Assembly (NCBI GenBank): GCA_026706485.1
Contig: JAPOYR010000003.1
Coordinates: 1 to 64,000, forward strand
Length of the DNA: 64,000 nucleotides
From: Chloroflexota bacterium
Lineage (GTDB): Bacteria; Chloroflexota; UBA11872
Direction of reading: 5' to 3'
A model generated the notes under the pieces. That model worked only from the letters and a program-made list of their open reading frames with translations, had not been told where the DNA came from and did not search any database. Positions 43,817 through 53,820 of the stretch are shown here, one piece after another; position 1 is the stretch's first letter; each line of letters opens with the position of its first letter. A program made the position numbers and the translations under genes.

Positions 43817-44470
43817 ATGCACATTCTCGTAACCGGGCTCGGGCGGTTCGGCCGCAACCTGGCCATCAACCTCACGCGCCTGGGTCATGACGTGATTGCG
43901 ATCGACCAGGACCAGGGGGAGGTGCAAGACATCGCCCCCGACATCGAGTCCGCGGTCACCGGCGACGCCACCGACGAGGACGTCCTGCTTGAGATCGGGG
44001 CGCCGGACGTGCAGCTGGCGATCGTGGCCATGGCGGAGGTCGAGGCCAGCGTGCTGATCACCACGCATCTCAAGAACCTCAAGGTGCCGATGGTGTTTGC
44101 CAAGGCGTCGAGCGACGTGCACCGCACCATCCTGGAGCGGGTCGGGGCGGACCGCGTGATCTTCCCCGAGCAGGAGATGGCCGTGCGCCTGGCCCAGTCC
44201 GTCGAGGCCCCGCGCGCGATGGACTATTTCGAGCTGCTGCCGCACCTGGGCATCGCCCAAATCCCCGCCGCGGCTTTCGCCGGCCGCACCCTGGCCAGCA
44301 TGGACCTGCGCGGGCGCTACAACGCCGCCGTGCTGGCGATCAAGCGCGGCAACGAGTTGGTGGTGATGCCGGAGCTGACCGACCGGGTGCAGGACGACGA
44401 CGTTCTGGTGGTGGTGGGTCGCGACGACCAGCTCGCGGAGATCGTGGACGCCAGCGCCGGCGACGATTAA
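43817..44470 (+). CDS. TrkA/KtrA potassium uptake regulatory subunit
   Basis: A 217-aa RCK protein. The N-terminal Rossmann motif GLGRFGRNLA (8-17) and the Asp at the second strand end (IAIDQD) indicate NAD(H)/ATP binding, followed by TGDATDEDVL. The C-terminal RCK_C domain covers about 135-215. It forms the gating ring on the TrkH/KtrB channel and is cotranscribed with it. Confidence 0.92.
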   Translation: MHILVTGLGRFGRNLAINLTRLGHDVIAIDQDQGEVQDIAPDIESAVTGDATDEDVLLEIGAPDVQLAIVAMAEVEASVLITTHLKNLKVPMVFAKASSDVHRTILERVGADRVIFPEQEMAVRLAQSVEAPRAMDYFELLPHLGIAQIPAAAFAGRTLASMDLRGRYNAAVLAIKRGNELVVMPELTDRVQDDDVLVVVGRDDQLAEIVDASAGDD

Positions 44471-44479
44471 TTCCTCAGG

Positions 44480-44700
44480 CCTGTGGATAGCTGGTGGACG
44501 GCCCTGGACGGGCTGTTAGGCGCCTAGTCGCGCTCACGGGCGCCGCTTCAAGTCCGATACGAGCGTTGCTGACCGTGCTCGACCAAACGCTCCCCATTTC
44601 TGGTGACAGAACCATGTCCACAGCGTGGACGCACCATATATAGGTCGCGATGCGTTAGTGCACCTAGATGTTGTGCACTATTGGCCGAAGGCGGTAGCAT
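44480..44700. promoter_or_regulatory. candidate control region ahead of the nrdJ cluster
   Basis: The 341-bp gap 44471-44811 has no gene. It holds a 16-bp site at 44631-44646 (CACCATATATAGG core) close to the NrdR-box consensus, two DnaA-box-like 9-mers (TATCCACAG read on the minus strand at 44481-44489 and ATGTCCACA at 44614-44622), and a possible promoter TTGTGC-18-TAGCAT at 44671-44700. These are sequence resemblances only. Confidence 0.4.
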
Positions 44701-44811
44701 ACGCCCTACCGAGTCGCATCTTGCGGCCGGCGCGGGGGGCAGTCGCGCCGTAGGCGTAGTGAAAGGCGTGGGTTTTCGTCTCGGGCATGCAGCCGGGGCG
44801 TCGGGGCAACC

Positions 44812-45144
44812 ATGATTCAGATCATCGGGGAGATGCACAAAACGCGTGACGGGCGATCCTTCTTCATCGATTACGCCGAGTTCATTCCGGAGGCCGGGGC
44901 CTATGACCTCGTGCTCTTCGGGCTGCGGCGGGATGAGCAGGATTTCTCGATGACGGTGGCGTTCCCCGAAGAATCGATGAGCGCGTGGGGCGCGCGCGAC
45001 TTCCTCGTCCGCGAGGGGCTGGCGCACGTCCGCGCCCAACTGGATCACGGGGTCGAAGAGGACGGCTCGTTGATCGAGGCGCCCTCGGCGGCCAGCGGAC
45101 CGACGTTTCGGATTTCCATGCCGCGACGCCCGCACCGGGCGTAG
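44812..45144 (+). CDS. hypothetical 110-aa protein
   Basis: An unrecognised small protein. It begins MIQIIGEMHKTRDGRSFFID and has alternating beta-like segments (AYDLVLFGLRR, DFSMTVAFPEE), a helix (ARDFLVREGLAHVRAQL) and a basic C-terminus. No signal peptide or membrane segment. Codon use is like its neighbours, which supports a real gene. It sits 120 bp before nrdJ on the same strand, but a terminator-like hairpin lies between them. Confidence 0.6.
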   Translation: MIQIIGEMHKTRDGRSFFIDYAEFIPEAGAYDLVLFGLRRDEQDFSMTVAFPEESMSAWGARDFLVREGLAHVRAQLDHGVEEDGSLIEAPSAASGPTFRISMPRRPHRA

Positions 45145-45160
45145 TTCGTCATTCGGTAGG

Positions 45161-45186
45161 GGCGCTGCGGAGGCAGCGCCTTTGTT
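45161..45186 (+). terminator. intrinsic terminator or hairpin repeat before nrdJ
   Basis: A perfect 8-bp stem GGCGCTGC / GCAGCGCC with loop GGAG is followed by TTTGTT, an intrinsic terminator arrangement. The preceding GGTAGG also fits the dispersed TGTAGGGGC hairpin family, so it may be a repeat used as a terminator. A DnaA-box-like TTGTCCACA follows at 45185-45193. Confidence 0.55.
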
Positions 45187-45264
45187 GTCCACAATGAAAT
45201 ACAGGGAAGCGGGCGACGCTTCCGCCGGAGCAGGGTCTCCGGTCGAACGGGGGAGAGGGAAAGG

Positions 45265-47898
45265 ATGCTAGAGACAAGGGCTACCGCTCCGACCACGCCG
45301 CAGAGCGCCGCGGCCTGGCCAGCCTTGTCCGACAACGCTCTCGCGGTGCTGAAAAAGCGCTATTTCCTCAAGGACCGCGTGGACCATCCCATTGAAGATG
45401 TCGACCAGTTTTTCGAGCGCGTGACGCGCGGCGTGATCGACATCGAGCGTGAGCGGGACTGGGTGGACGACGCCAGCCATCGCGAGCTCTTCGACGACAT
45501 GTACGGGCTGCTGCGCGGGCTGCGGTTCGTGCCCAACAGCCCCTGCCTGATGAACGCGGGCAAGCCCGGCGGCTACGCCCAGCTGGCGGCGTGCTTTGTG
45601 CTGCCGATCGACGACGACCTGCGCAGCATCAAGACCACGGACATGAACGCCGCCATCATTCACCAGACGGGCGGCGGCACCGGCTTCAACTTCTCGCGCA
45701 TCCGGCCGCGCGGCGACTTCGTCCGCAGCTCGGGCGGCGTGGCCAGCGGACCGGTGAGCTTCATGTCCATGATCGACTACTCCTGCGGCGAGATTAAGCA
45801 GGGGGGCACGCGCCGGGGCGCCAACATGGGCATCCTCAACGTCGATCACCCCGACATCGAAGATTTCATTCGCTGCAAGACCAGCGACGGGCGGATTGCC
45901 AACTTCAACATCTCGGTTGGCGTGACCGACGCCTTCATGGCGGCGGTCGAAACCGGCGGGGACTACGACCTGGTGAATCCGCGCACGGGCGCGACGCACG
46001 TGGACCCGGCCACCGAGACGCCCGCCCGCGCCAGCGCGCCCGACATCTGGCACAAGCTGGTGGACGGCGCCTGGCTGAACGGCGAACCCGGCATGATCTT
46101 CCTGGACCGGCTGGAGCGCACCAATCCCACGCCGTCGGTCGCGCGGCAGGACACGACGAATCCCTGCGGCGAGCAGCCGCTGCTGCCCTACGAGGCGTGC
46201 GTGCTCGGCAGCCTGAATCTCACCAAGCACCTGACCGCCGACGGCGCCGCGATCGACTGGAGCGCGCTGCGCCGCGACGTGCAGCTGTCCATCCGCTTCC
46301 TGGACGACATGGTGGAGGCTTCGAACTTCCCGATTGAGGACATCGACGCCATCGTCAAGCACGGCAACCGCCGCGTGGGCCTGGGAATCATGGGCTGGGC
46401 GGACATCCTCTTCACCCTGGGCATCGCCTACGACAGCCCCGAGGCGGAGGAACTGGGCGAGCGGGTGATGCAGTGCATCAACGACGAAGGCCGGCGCGCC
46501 TCCGAGGCGCTGGCCGAGGCGCGCGGCGCGTTCCCGAACTTCGAGGGCTCGCTCTGGGACTCGCAGGGCCACGCCCCGCGCCGCAACGCCACGGTCACGA
46601 CCATCGCGCCCACCGGCACGATCAGCATGATCGCGGACTGCTCCAGCGGCATCGAGCCGCTCTTCGCGCTGATCTTCTGGAAGAACGTGATGCGCGACGG
46701 CGACGACAACGCAGCCACCTCGCTGCGCTACGTCAATCCGCAGTTCGAGCAGTATGCCCGCGCGCACGGGTTCTACAGCGACGCGCTGCTGGACGCCATC
46801 ACCGACAACCACGGCAGCTTGCGCATCACCGAGCACACGCCGGACTCGGCGCGGCAGGCGCTGGAGACGGTGCCCGAGGAGGCCCGCCGCCTCTTCGTGA
46901 CGGCGCACGACGTGACGCCGGATTGGCACATCCGGGTGCAAGCGGCGTTCCAGCGTCACACCGAGAACGCCGTGTCCAAGACCATCAATTTCCCCTATGA
47001 GGCAACGCGGGAAGACGTGGAGCGCGGCTATCGCCTCGCCTACACCCTGGGCTGCAAGGGCGTGACGGTCTATCGCGACGGCAGCCGTGACTTGCAGGTG
47101 CTGACCACCAGCGACGCCGGCGACAAGACCCGGCGGGACGACGCTCCGGCCGAGGAGGCCCCGGCAGTGGTCGAGGCGGCCACGAACGGTCACGCCGCCG
47201 CGCCGGCAGAGGCGTCCAACGGGCATCCCGCGCCCGCGCCGCCGGCCGCCGCTCCCGAGCCGCTGCCGATGGTTGCGGCGCAGGAACGCGAGCGCCCGGA
47301 CCAGATCCACGGCACCACCACGCGCATCCGCACCGGCTGCGGACCGCTGTTCGTCACGGTGAACGACGATGAGCGGGGGTCCCCGTTCGAGCTATTCGCC
47401 ACGCTGGGCAAGGCCGGCGGGTGCGCGGCGGCGCAAACAGAGGCCATCGGGCGGCTCGTCTCGCTGGCGCTGCGCTCGGGCGCGCCCGTGGACGTCGTCC
47501 ACAGCCACCTGCGCGGCATCACGTGTCACCGGCCAACCGGATTCGGGCCCACCCGCGTCCTGTCGTGCGGCGACGCCATCGCGCAAGTCGTCGCGCTGCG
47601 CATGAGCTCGCAGCCCGAGGGCTACGTGCCGATGGTCGACCTGCAGGGCGAAGGCACCTACGCCCCGCCGAGCGTGACGCTGGAGGGCGACCGGTCGGAG
47701 CACGTGCCGGTTGCCGCCGCCACGCCGGCCCCGCCGGCAGGTCCGGCGGCCATGGGACACGCCGAAGCGCAGCCGACGATGTCGGCGGCGGCGGGAATGT
47801 CGTTCGCCGGCGCCTGCCCCTCCTGCGGCAGCAGCCACCTGGTGTCGGCGGAGGGATGCCTCAAGTGCATCTCATGCGGCTACAGCGACTGCGGCTGA
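45265..47898 (+). CDS. nrdJ: adenosylcobalamin-dependent ribonucleotide reductase (class II)
   Basis: An 877-aa class II reductase making deoxyribonucleotides. The substrate-site region FVPNSPCLMNAG is at about 88-99 and AACFVLP at 108-114 carries one of the redox cysteines. QTGGGTGFNFSRIRP is the conserved loop, and the active-site motif NPCGEQPLLPYE is at 299-310, with Cys301 and Glu303. After a low-complexity Ala/Pro linker (about 635-670) comes a TSCPD domain (TGCGPLFVTVND...GGCAAAQTEAIGRL). The C-terminus ends in a zinc-ribbon-like CPSCGS...CLKCISCGYSDCG that supplies the thiols for re-reduction. No nrdA/nrdB is seen. Confidence 0.95.
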   Translation: MLETRATAPTTPQSAAAWPALSDNALAVLKKRYFLKDRVDHPIEDVDQFFERVTRGVIDIERERDWVDDASHRELFDDMYGLLRGLRFVPNSPCLMNAGKPGGYAQLAACFVLPIDDDLRSIKTTDMNAAIIHQTGGGTGFNFSRIRPRGDFVRSSGGVASGPVSFMSMIDYSCGEIKQGGTRRGANMGILNVDHPDIEDFIRCKTSDGRIANFNISVGVTDAFMAAVETGGDYDLVNPRTGATHVDPATETPARASAPDIWHKLVDGAWLNGEPGMIFLDRLERTNPTPSVARQDTTNPCGEQPLLPYEACVLGSLNLTKHLTADGAAIDWSALRRDVQLSIRFLDDMVEASNFPIEDIDAIVKHGNRRVGLGIMGWADILFTLGIAYDSPEAEELGERVMQCINDEGRRASEALAEARGAFPNFEGSLWDSQGHAPRRNATVTTIAPTGTISMIADCSSGIEPLFALIFWKNVMRDGDDNAATSLRYVNPQFEQYARAHGFYSDALLDAITDNHGSLRITEHTPDSARQALETVPEEARRLFVTAHDVTPDWHIRVQAAFQRHTENAVSKTINFPYEATREDVERGYRLAYTLGCKGVTVYRDGSRDLQVLTTSDAGDKTRRDDAPAEEAPAVVEAATNGHAAAPAEASNGHPAPAPPAAAPEPLPMVAAQERERPDQIHGTTTRIRTGCGPLFVTVNDDERGSPFELFATLGKAGGCAAAQTEAIGRLVSLALRSGAPVDVVHSHLRGITCHRPTGFGPTRVLSCGDAIAQVVALRMSSQPEGYVPMVDLQGEGTYAPPSVTLEGDRSEHVPVAAATPAPPAGPAAMGHAEAQPTMSAAAGMSFAGACPSCGSSHLVSAEGCLKCISCGYSDCG

Positions 47899-47934
47899 CC
47901 TCGACCAGCGGCGGCCGCACCGCGGCGTAGGCCG

Positions 47935-48528
47935 ATGGACGACGCGACGCTGCGTCTGCTCGTCAATCGAATGGTCCGCGCGGCGAAGCTCCAGCGGGGT
48001 CTCTATGCGGAGGTCGCGGCGGACATCACGGCGACGCGCCAGGCGGTGGCGGTCGTCGTCATCACGGCCCTGGCGGCGTTCATCAGCGATCAGATCGGAC
48101 CGCCGGACCTCTCGTGGCTTGGCATCCCGGCCGAAGCTGACGGCGGGTCGTCCTTTGGCATTCTGCTGCTCATCATCGGCCCCATCCTGGCCATCGTTGC
48201 GTGGCTGGCGTGGTCGGTCGTCGCCTGGTACGTCGGCACGCGAATGATCGCCCAAGACAGTCAGGACGTGCAGTTCCTGGAGGTCGCGCGGGCCATCGGA
48301 TTCGCGCAGACGCCAAGCGTCCTCGGCGTGACGCTGTTCATCCCCGTCCTTGGACTCATCATTCAAGTCGGCGTGCTGTTTTGGGTGTTGGCAACCGGCT
48401 TCATCGCGATCCGCGAGTCCATGCGACTCACCGATGGCCAGGCCGCCGGGACGATGGTCGTCAGCGTCATCGCTTTCTTCGTCATGACCGCCATGACAAC
48501 CGCGATCGTCGGCCTAGCGATCCCCTGA
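47935..48528 (+). CDS. Yip1-like membrane protein
   Basis: A 197-aa membrane protein of the Yip1-like class. Four to five hydrophobic segments are visible after an amphipathic N-terminal 35 residues; VAWYVGTRMIAQDSQD and FAQTPSVLGV are typical of bacterial YIP1-domain proteins. Function is unknown. It follows nrdJ by 36 bp and may be its operon partner. Confidence 0.65.
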   Translation: MDDATLRLLVNRMVRAAKLQRGLYAEVAADITATRQAVAVVVITALAAFISDQIGPPDLSWLGIPAEADGGSSFGILLLIIGPILAIVAWLAWSVVAWYVGTRMIAQDSQDVQFLEVARAIGFAQTPSVLGVTLFIPVLGLIIQVGVLFWVLATGFIAIRESMRLTDGQAAGTMVVSVIAFFVMTAMTTAIVGLAIP

Positions 48529-48606
48529 GCGCCCTCAGCTCCCCGGCAGTGCGGCCTTAAGCGCTGGACCAGTGCGAGCCCCGCGATGCCGCGGCGCGGT
48601 ATAGTA

Positions 48607-48676
48607 CCGGAGTGTGGCCAGGGGATCGGGCGGCCGCCTGCTAGAGTCGCAACGATCCCGCTGGCACACACTCCGG
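48607..48676 (+). ncRNA. 70-nt long imperfect hairpin between convergent genes
   Basis: CCGGAGTGTGGCCAG (48607-48621) pairs with CTGGCACACACTCCGG (48661-48676) with one bulged base, and inside it GGGATCG (48622-48628) pairs with CGATCCC (48653-48659). The apical part holds a GGCGGCCGCC palindrome. TATAGT lies just upstream (48600-48605). It lacks a T-run, so it is not a standard terminator, and it lacks tRNA loops. It may be a structured RNA or a processed repeat; the structure is read by eye. Confidence 0.4.
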
Positions 48677-48816
48677 CGCGCCCAGTCTAGCCAGGGAAGG
48701 CGCGCGCTTTGGGCCTCGTTCTCGCTTCATAGTTCGCGCGAATCCTGCTTGCGCCGGTATGGCCGCGGCCTTAACGCTTCGAATGGCGCGCGGGGCGAGG
48801 GCGGAGGCGTCGGGCC

Positions 48817-50424
<1,608 letters not shown>

Positions 50425-50513
50425 GAAGCGGCCTCCTGAGTTCGGTGGCGGGCGCCCCATCGGCCCCCAGGGCCGTGCGCCACAACCGGACGAAGCTACC
50501 GCCCGGCCCACCG

Positions 50514-51377
50514 ATGGTACAGATTCGCGCCGCGCGGCGACGGTTGCCGCTGGATGAGGCGCTGGCCACAATGCGGGGCGGCGCGTTCGACGGGAGCCCG
50601 TGCATGCCGATTCCCCTGAGCCGGATCGACGGGATGCCCCCGTCGTCGCCCTACTTTCCGCGTCCGCCCGCGCGCTATCGCGGGATGCGCGCGCAGACGG
50701 TGCTGTTCCGCGCGGACCCAGGCCGCGTGGCCGATCTGCTGCCCGAGTGCCTGACGCCGGCGCCCGACGGCGCCTGCGCCGCCATTGGCGTGGACGCGCC
50801 GTGGTCGAGCCACTACGGCGCGTTTCAGGCCATCGTCGTCGCGGCGGGCTGCCAATTCGAGGGACGTTCGGGCTACTACGTCGTGGTGCAGTACGTGAAC
50901 TCGCGCGGGAGCATTCCGGCGGGCCGCGAGATTTGGGGCACCCCCAAGGTCTGGGCCGACATGCGCGTGGAGCAGGCGGAGCGGGTGATGGCCACCACCG
51001 CCTCGGTCGGCGGGGTGGATATCGCCGCCGTGCGCTCGACGGCTTACCTGCCGTGCGAGCCCGCCGATCTGCCCAACCTGACGCCGATGTGGCGTCTCAA
51101 GGTGATTCCCCGCGCCGACGGCAACGGGCTGGACGTGCTGCAGCTGGTGTCCGGCGGTCGCCAGGGTGCGGACACTGTGGTCCACGTCAGCCGCGCGGGC
51201 GACGGGGTTGTCGAATTCCGCCCGTCGCCGGTGTTCGACGTGATGGGGCTGCAGCCGCGGGAGTTCACGGGGGCGTTCTACGCGGAGTCCGATTTCACCG
51301 AGGACTTTGGGGTTGTTGATCGGGACTTTCTGCAGGAGCCGTGGGACGGGGGCCCGGGAATGACGGACTCAACGTAG
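50514..51377 (+). CDS. acetoacetate decarboxylase-like protein
   Basis: About 287 aa, of the acetoacetate decarboxylase-like fold. The catalytic block is [15 protein letters not shown], with the Lys of TPK in the position of the Schiff-base Lys. [23 protein letters not shown] opens the core and [21 protein letters not shown] closes it. Members decarboxylate beta-keto acids or act as related aldolase-dehydratases, so the substrate is open. The start could be 50514, 50571 or 50604. It shares a short divergent promoter region with pckA. Confidence 0.78.
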   Translation: MVQIRAARRRLPLDEALATMRGGAFDGSPCMPIPLSRIDGMPPSSPYFPRPPARYRGMRAQTVLFRADPGRVADLLPECLTPAPDGACAAIGVDAPWSSHYGAFQAIVVAAGCQFEGRSGYYVVVQYVNSRGSIPAGREIWGTPKVWADMRVEQAERVMATTASVGGVDIAAVRSTAYLPCEPADLPNLTPMWRLKVIPRADGNGLDVLQLVSGGRQGADTVVHVSRAGDGVVEFRPSPVFDVMGLQPREFTGAFYAESDFTEDFGVVDRDFLQEPWDGGPGMTDST

Positions 51378-51601
51378 CCCCCTTCCCGCACGTCGCCGCG
51401 TTCGCCTGTTCGGTATTTGTATGGTATCCTCACGTACCGTGTGAGGAGGTCCCGCGCGCGGTGGCTGCGTCGTCGCCCCGGCAGGCTGGGCGTAATCCCC
51501 TGCCATCGCCGCCTGCGAGAGCGACGCGAACCGCCGGCATCGCTGCATCCGCCGCGTCCGCGGGGCCTCTTCCGCGCGGTTCGGATCCCGCGGACTCCGC
51601 G

Positions 51602-52102
51602 CTAGCCGTCGGCCTCGTGACGCTCCATCAGCGCCCAAAGATCCTTGCTCTCCGGCCACTCGAGCGAGTGCCGCCCCACGAACACCTCACGCACGATGCC
51701 GGTGGGATCAATGAGGACCACGGAGGGCCGCGCCATGTTCCACGACTCGAAGTTGATGCGGACGTAGACGCCGTAGTCGCGGACCATTCGCCGCTCGGGA
51801 TCGACCAGCACCGGGAACGGAAGCGCTTCACGCTCGGCGAAGGCGTCGACAACCTTGAGGCCCTGCGCAAAGACGAAGGCCACAGCCACGTCCCGCCTCG
51901 TCCACTCGTCCAGCTCGACCTCGAGCCGCGCCATGTAGCCATGGCAGCTCAGTCACCAGACATGCCGCAGAAAGACCAGGTAGAGCCAGCGGTCGGCAAA
52001 ATCCTGCAAGACGGTGCGCTTGCCGGTTCCGGCGATATGGGCGTGGAAATCGGGCGCAGGTTCGCCGATGGTGAGTGTCGTCGAGCCCTTGGCGCGCGGC
52101 AT
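51602..52102 (-). CDS. redoxin/peroxiredoxin-like protein with in-frame TGA: candidate selenoprotein (UxxC)
   Basis: From ATG 52102 (TAGGAG upstream) the frame runs 166 codons to the stop at 51602 with one internal TGA at 51955-51953, codon 50. The N-terminal part reads TIGEPAPDFHAHIAG and WLYLVFLRHVW, a thioredoxin-fold beginning; after TGA come LSCHGYMARLEVELDEW and the redoxin end (SVVLIDPTGIVREVFVG). The TGA falls where AhpC/TSA-type relatives have their active-site Cys (FLRHxxCxxC), giving U50-L-S-C53. A hairpin with a G-first loop follows at 51950-51923. Reading TGA as selenocysteine is inference; a broken gene or sequence error is the alternative. It starts 9 bp after the ABC permease gene. 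Confidence 0.7.
51923..51950 (-). promoter_or_regulatory. candidate SECIS hairpin after the in-frame TGA
   Basis: On the coding strand GAGC (51950-51947) pairs with GCTC (51926-51923) and GCCATG (51945-51940) with CATGGC (51935-51930). They enclose loop GCTA, whose first base is G, and leave a bulged U on the 5' side. Bacterial SECIS elements have such a loop G and often a bulged U. The loop is 13 nt after the TGA, slightly closer than the usual 16-37 nt. Confidence 0.45.
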
Positions 52103-52111
52103 TTCGAGCTC

Positions 52112-52930
52112 CTACGTCACGATGTCCCGGCGTCGAAATAGTACGACCGCCAGGCCGGTAGCGACGACGGCGGCTGCCGCCAGCACCACCGCTTCCGTCC
52201 AGGCGAACTCCCCGGTGGCGAATTGCTCGAGGGGCCGCCAGTAGCGAAACAGCGACACGTAGCCCAGCCACTCCAGCGGTTCGACCACCTCGGCAACCAG
52301 GTAGATCACATACATCGCCACGACGATGAGCGCGCTGACGCCGTAGGTGCGGCCCGGCTCGAGCAGCACCGTGGCCACCACCGCGGCAATTCCCGCGCAA
52401 GCCATGGCGATCAGCCAGAGCTGCACGTGCACCAGAACGATGTCGCCGGTGGGAATGGGCGTGTCGCCGGCCCAGGCGGCCACGCCGAGCAGCAGACCGA
52501 CCATCGAGCCGGCGACGATGATCGCGGCGCCCAGCGCCACCGCCGACAGCCGCGTGAGCAGAAACCGCTCGCGTGTGATCGGCTGGGCCAGCAAGACGTC
52601 GAGGGTGTGGCGGCCGTAAGCCCGGGCAATCGTGCCGCCGCCGGCCCACATGCCGAAGTAGGCGGCGAGAATCGGCAACCAGGTGGTGAGCTGCGAGCCG
52701 AGATATTGGAGGAAGGCGCTCTGCTCGATGGCGGGACTGTCGAAGCCCCGGCCCAGGAAGGCGGCACGGGCCGCTTCCGGCATGGTTTCGAGGAACGCGT
52801 CGAGATCCAGGTCGCGCGACGATGGCCAGAGCGCCATAACCAGGAGCGCGAGAATGAACAGCCCCACGGTGAACCAGAAGATGGCCAGACGCCGATGCCG
52901 CAGGGTGTGCAGCAGCAGGTGAAGCGTCAC
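52112..52930 (-). CDS. ABC-2 type transporter permease
   Basis: A 272-aa membrane protein with about six transmembrane segments and an extracytoplasmic loop after the first (about 35-85, containing MPEAARAAFLGRGF). YGRHTLDVLLAQPITRERFLLTRL is the cytoplasmic coupling loop typical of ABC-2 permeases, and a last helix ends in FRRRDIVT. It overlaps the ATPase gene by 4 nt and is followed by the redoxin gene. The substrate is unknown. Confidence 0.88.
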   Translation of the reverse strand: MTLHLLLHTLRHRRLAIFWFTVGLFILALLVMALWPSSRDLDLDAFLETMPEAARAAFLGRGFDSPAIEQSAFLQYLGSQLTTWLPILAAYFGMWAGGGTIARAYGRHTLDVLLAQPITRERFLLTRLSAVALGAAIIVAGSMVGLLLGVAAWAGDTPIPTGDIVLVHVQLWLIAMACAGIAAVVATVLLEPGRTYGVSALIVVAMYVIYLVAEVVEPLEWLGYVSLFRYWRPLEQFATGEFAWTEAVVLAAAAVVATGLAVVLFRRRDIVT

Positions 52931-53820
52931 GTCGCGGCCTGCTGGTCGTAGTAGCGCAGAAACGCGTCTTCGAGACTGGGCTCGTCGACGGTGAGGTCGG
53001 CGACCTCAAAGCGCGCCAGCGTCTTGATCACCCGGTCCACGGACCCGGTGACTTCGAAGCTGATCTCGGCGTCGGTGCGTGACACCACCGCGGCGCCCTC
53101 GAGATCGTCATCGGTGGGCGTCGGTCCCGCGAAACGGGCGTGGAAGCGTCGCACCCGGCTTTCGGTCAGCACGTCCACGCGCTCCACGGCCACGAGCCGC
53201 CCCTCGCGCAGGAGACCCACGCGGTCACACAGATGCTCGGCTTCGGACAGGATGTGGGTGGAGAGGAAAATGGTGCGGCCCTCATCGCGGTATTCGGCCA
53301 GGATGCGGCCAAACTCCTGCTGCACCAGCGGGTCGAGGCCGCGCGTAGGCTCGTCTAGGAGATAGAGCGGCACGTCCGCCTGGAGCGCGCGGACGATGGC
53401 CACCTTCTGCCGGTTGCCGGTCGAGAGGGCCTTTATCCGGCGCGAGGTGTCGAGGTCCAGCCGCTCGATCAGCTCATCGGTGCGGTGCACCGGCACGCCG
53501 CCCATGCGCGCGAAGGCCCGCAGGTAGGCCGCCACCCGCGTGGACTCATAGAGCGCATCGGCGCTGGGCTGGTAGCTCACGGAGCGCCGGGCCGCGGGAC
53601 CCTCCGCATGCACGTCCGTGCCGAAGATGCGCGCCGAGCCGCTGGTGGGCCGCATCAAGCCCAGCAGCAGACGGGCCGTGGTGGTCTTGCCGGCGCCGTT
53701 GGGTCCCAGGAAGCCGAAGATCTCCCCGCGCTCCACGGTGAGCGACAGATCGGTCAGCGCCCGCACGCTGCCATAGGACTTCGACAGCGCCTCGGTGACG
53801 ATGGGCGGCGCGTCGGTCAT
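52927..53820 (-). CDS. ABC transporter ATP-binding protein
   Basis: A 297-aa ATPase. Walker A is GPNGAGKTTTA, the Q-loop is in SYQPSADAL, the signature LSTGNRQKVA replaces the canonical LSGGQ, Walker B is LYLLDEPTRGLD, and the H-loop is STHILSEAEHLCD. The C-terminal 80 residues form the regulatory extension seen in drug or lipid exporters. It powers the downstream ABC-2 permease, giving an exporter. Confidence 0.9.
   Translation of the reverse strand: MTDAPPIVTEALSKSYGSVRALTDLSLTVERGEIFGFLGPNGAGKTTTARLLLGLMRPTSGSARIFGTDVHAEGPAARRSVSYQPSADALYESTRVAAYLRAFARMGGVPVHRTDELIERLDLDTSRRIKALSTGNRQKVAIVRALQADVPLYLLDEPTRGLDPLVQQEFGRILAEYRDEGRTIFLSTHILSEAEHLCDRVGLLREGRLVAVERVDVLTESRVRRFHARFAGPTPTDDDLEGAAVVSRTDAEISFEVTGSVDRVIKTLARFEVADLTVDEPSLEDAFLRYYDQQAAT

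Noticed and set aside
45268-47310. 680-codon minus-strand frame
   Set aside because: Antisense shadow of nrdJ, with His/Arg/Val-rich composition and no recognisable domain.
51405-51601. Promoter-like TATGGTATCCT and GAGGAGG with a following GTG frame
   Set aside because: The frame becomes an antisense shadow of the redoxin gene and has low-complexity Ala/Arg/Pro composition. No small gene can be supported.
51602-51934. A complete short redoxin starting at ATG 51934
   Set aside because: It would lack the first strand and active-site cysteine. The in-frame sequence upstream has a good ribosome site and redoxin N-terminal motifs, so the gene is annotated from 52102 through the TGA.
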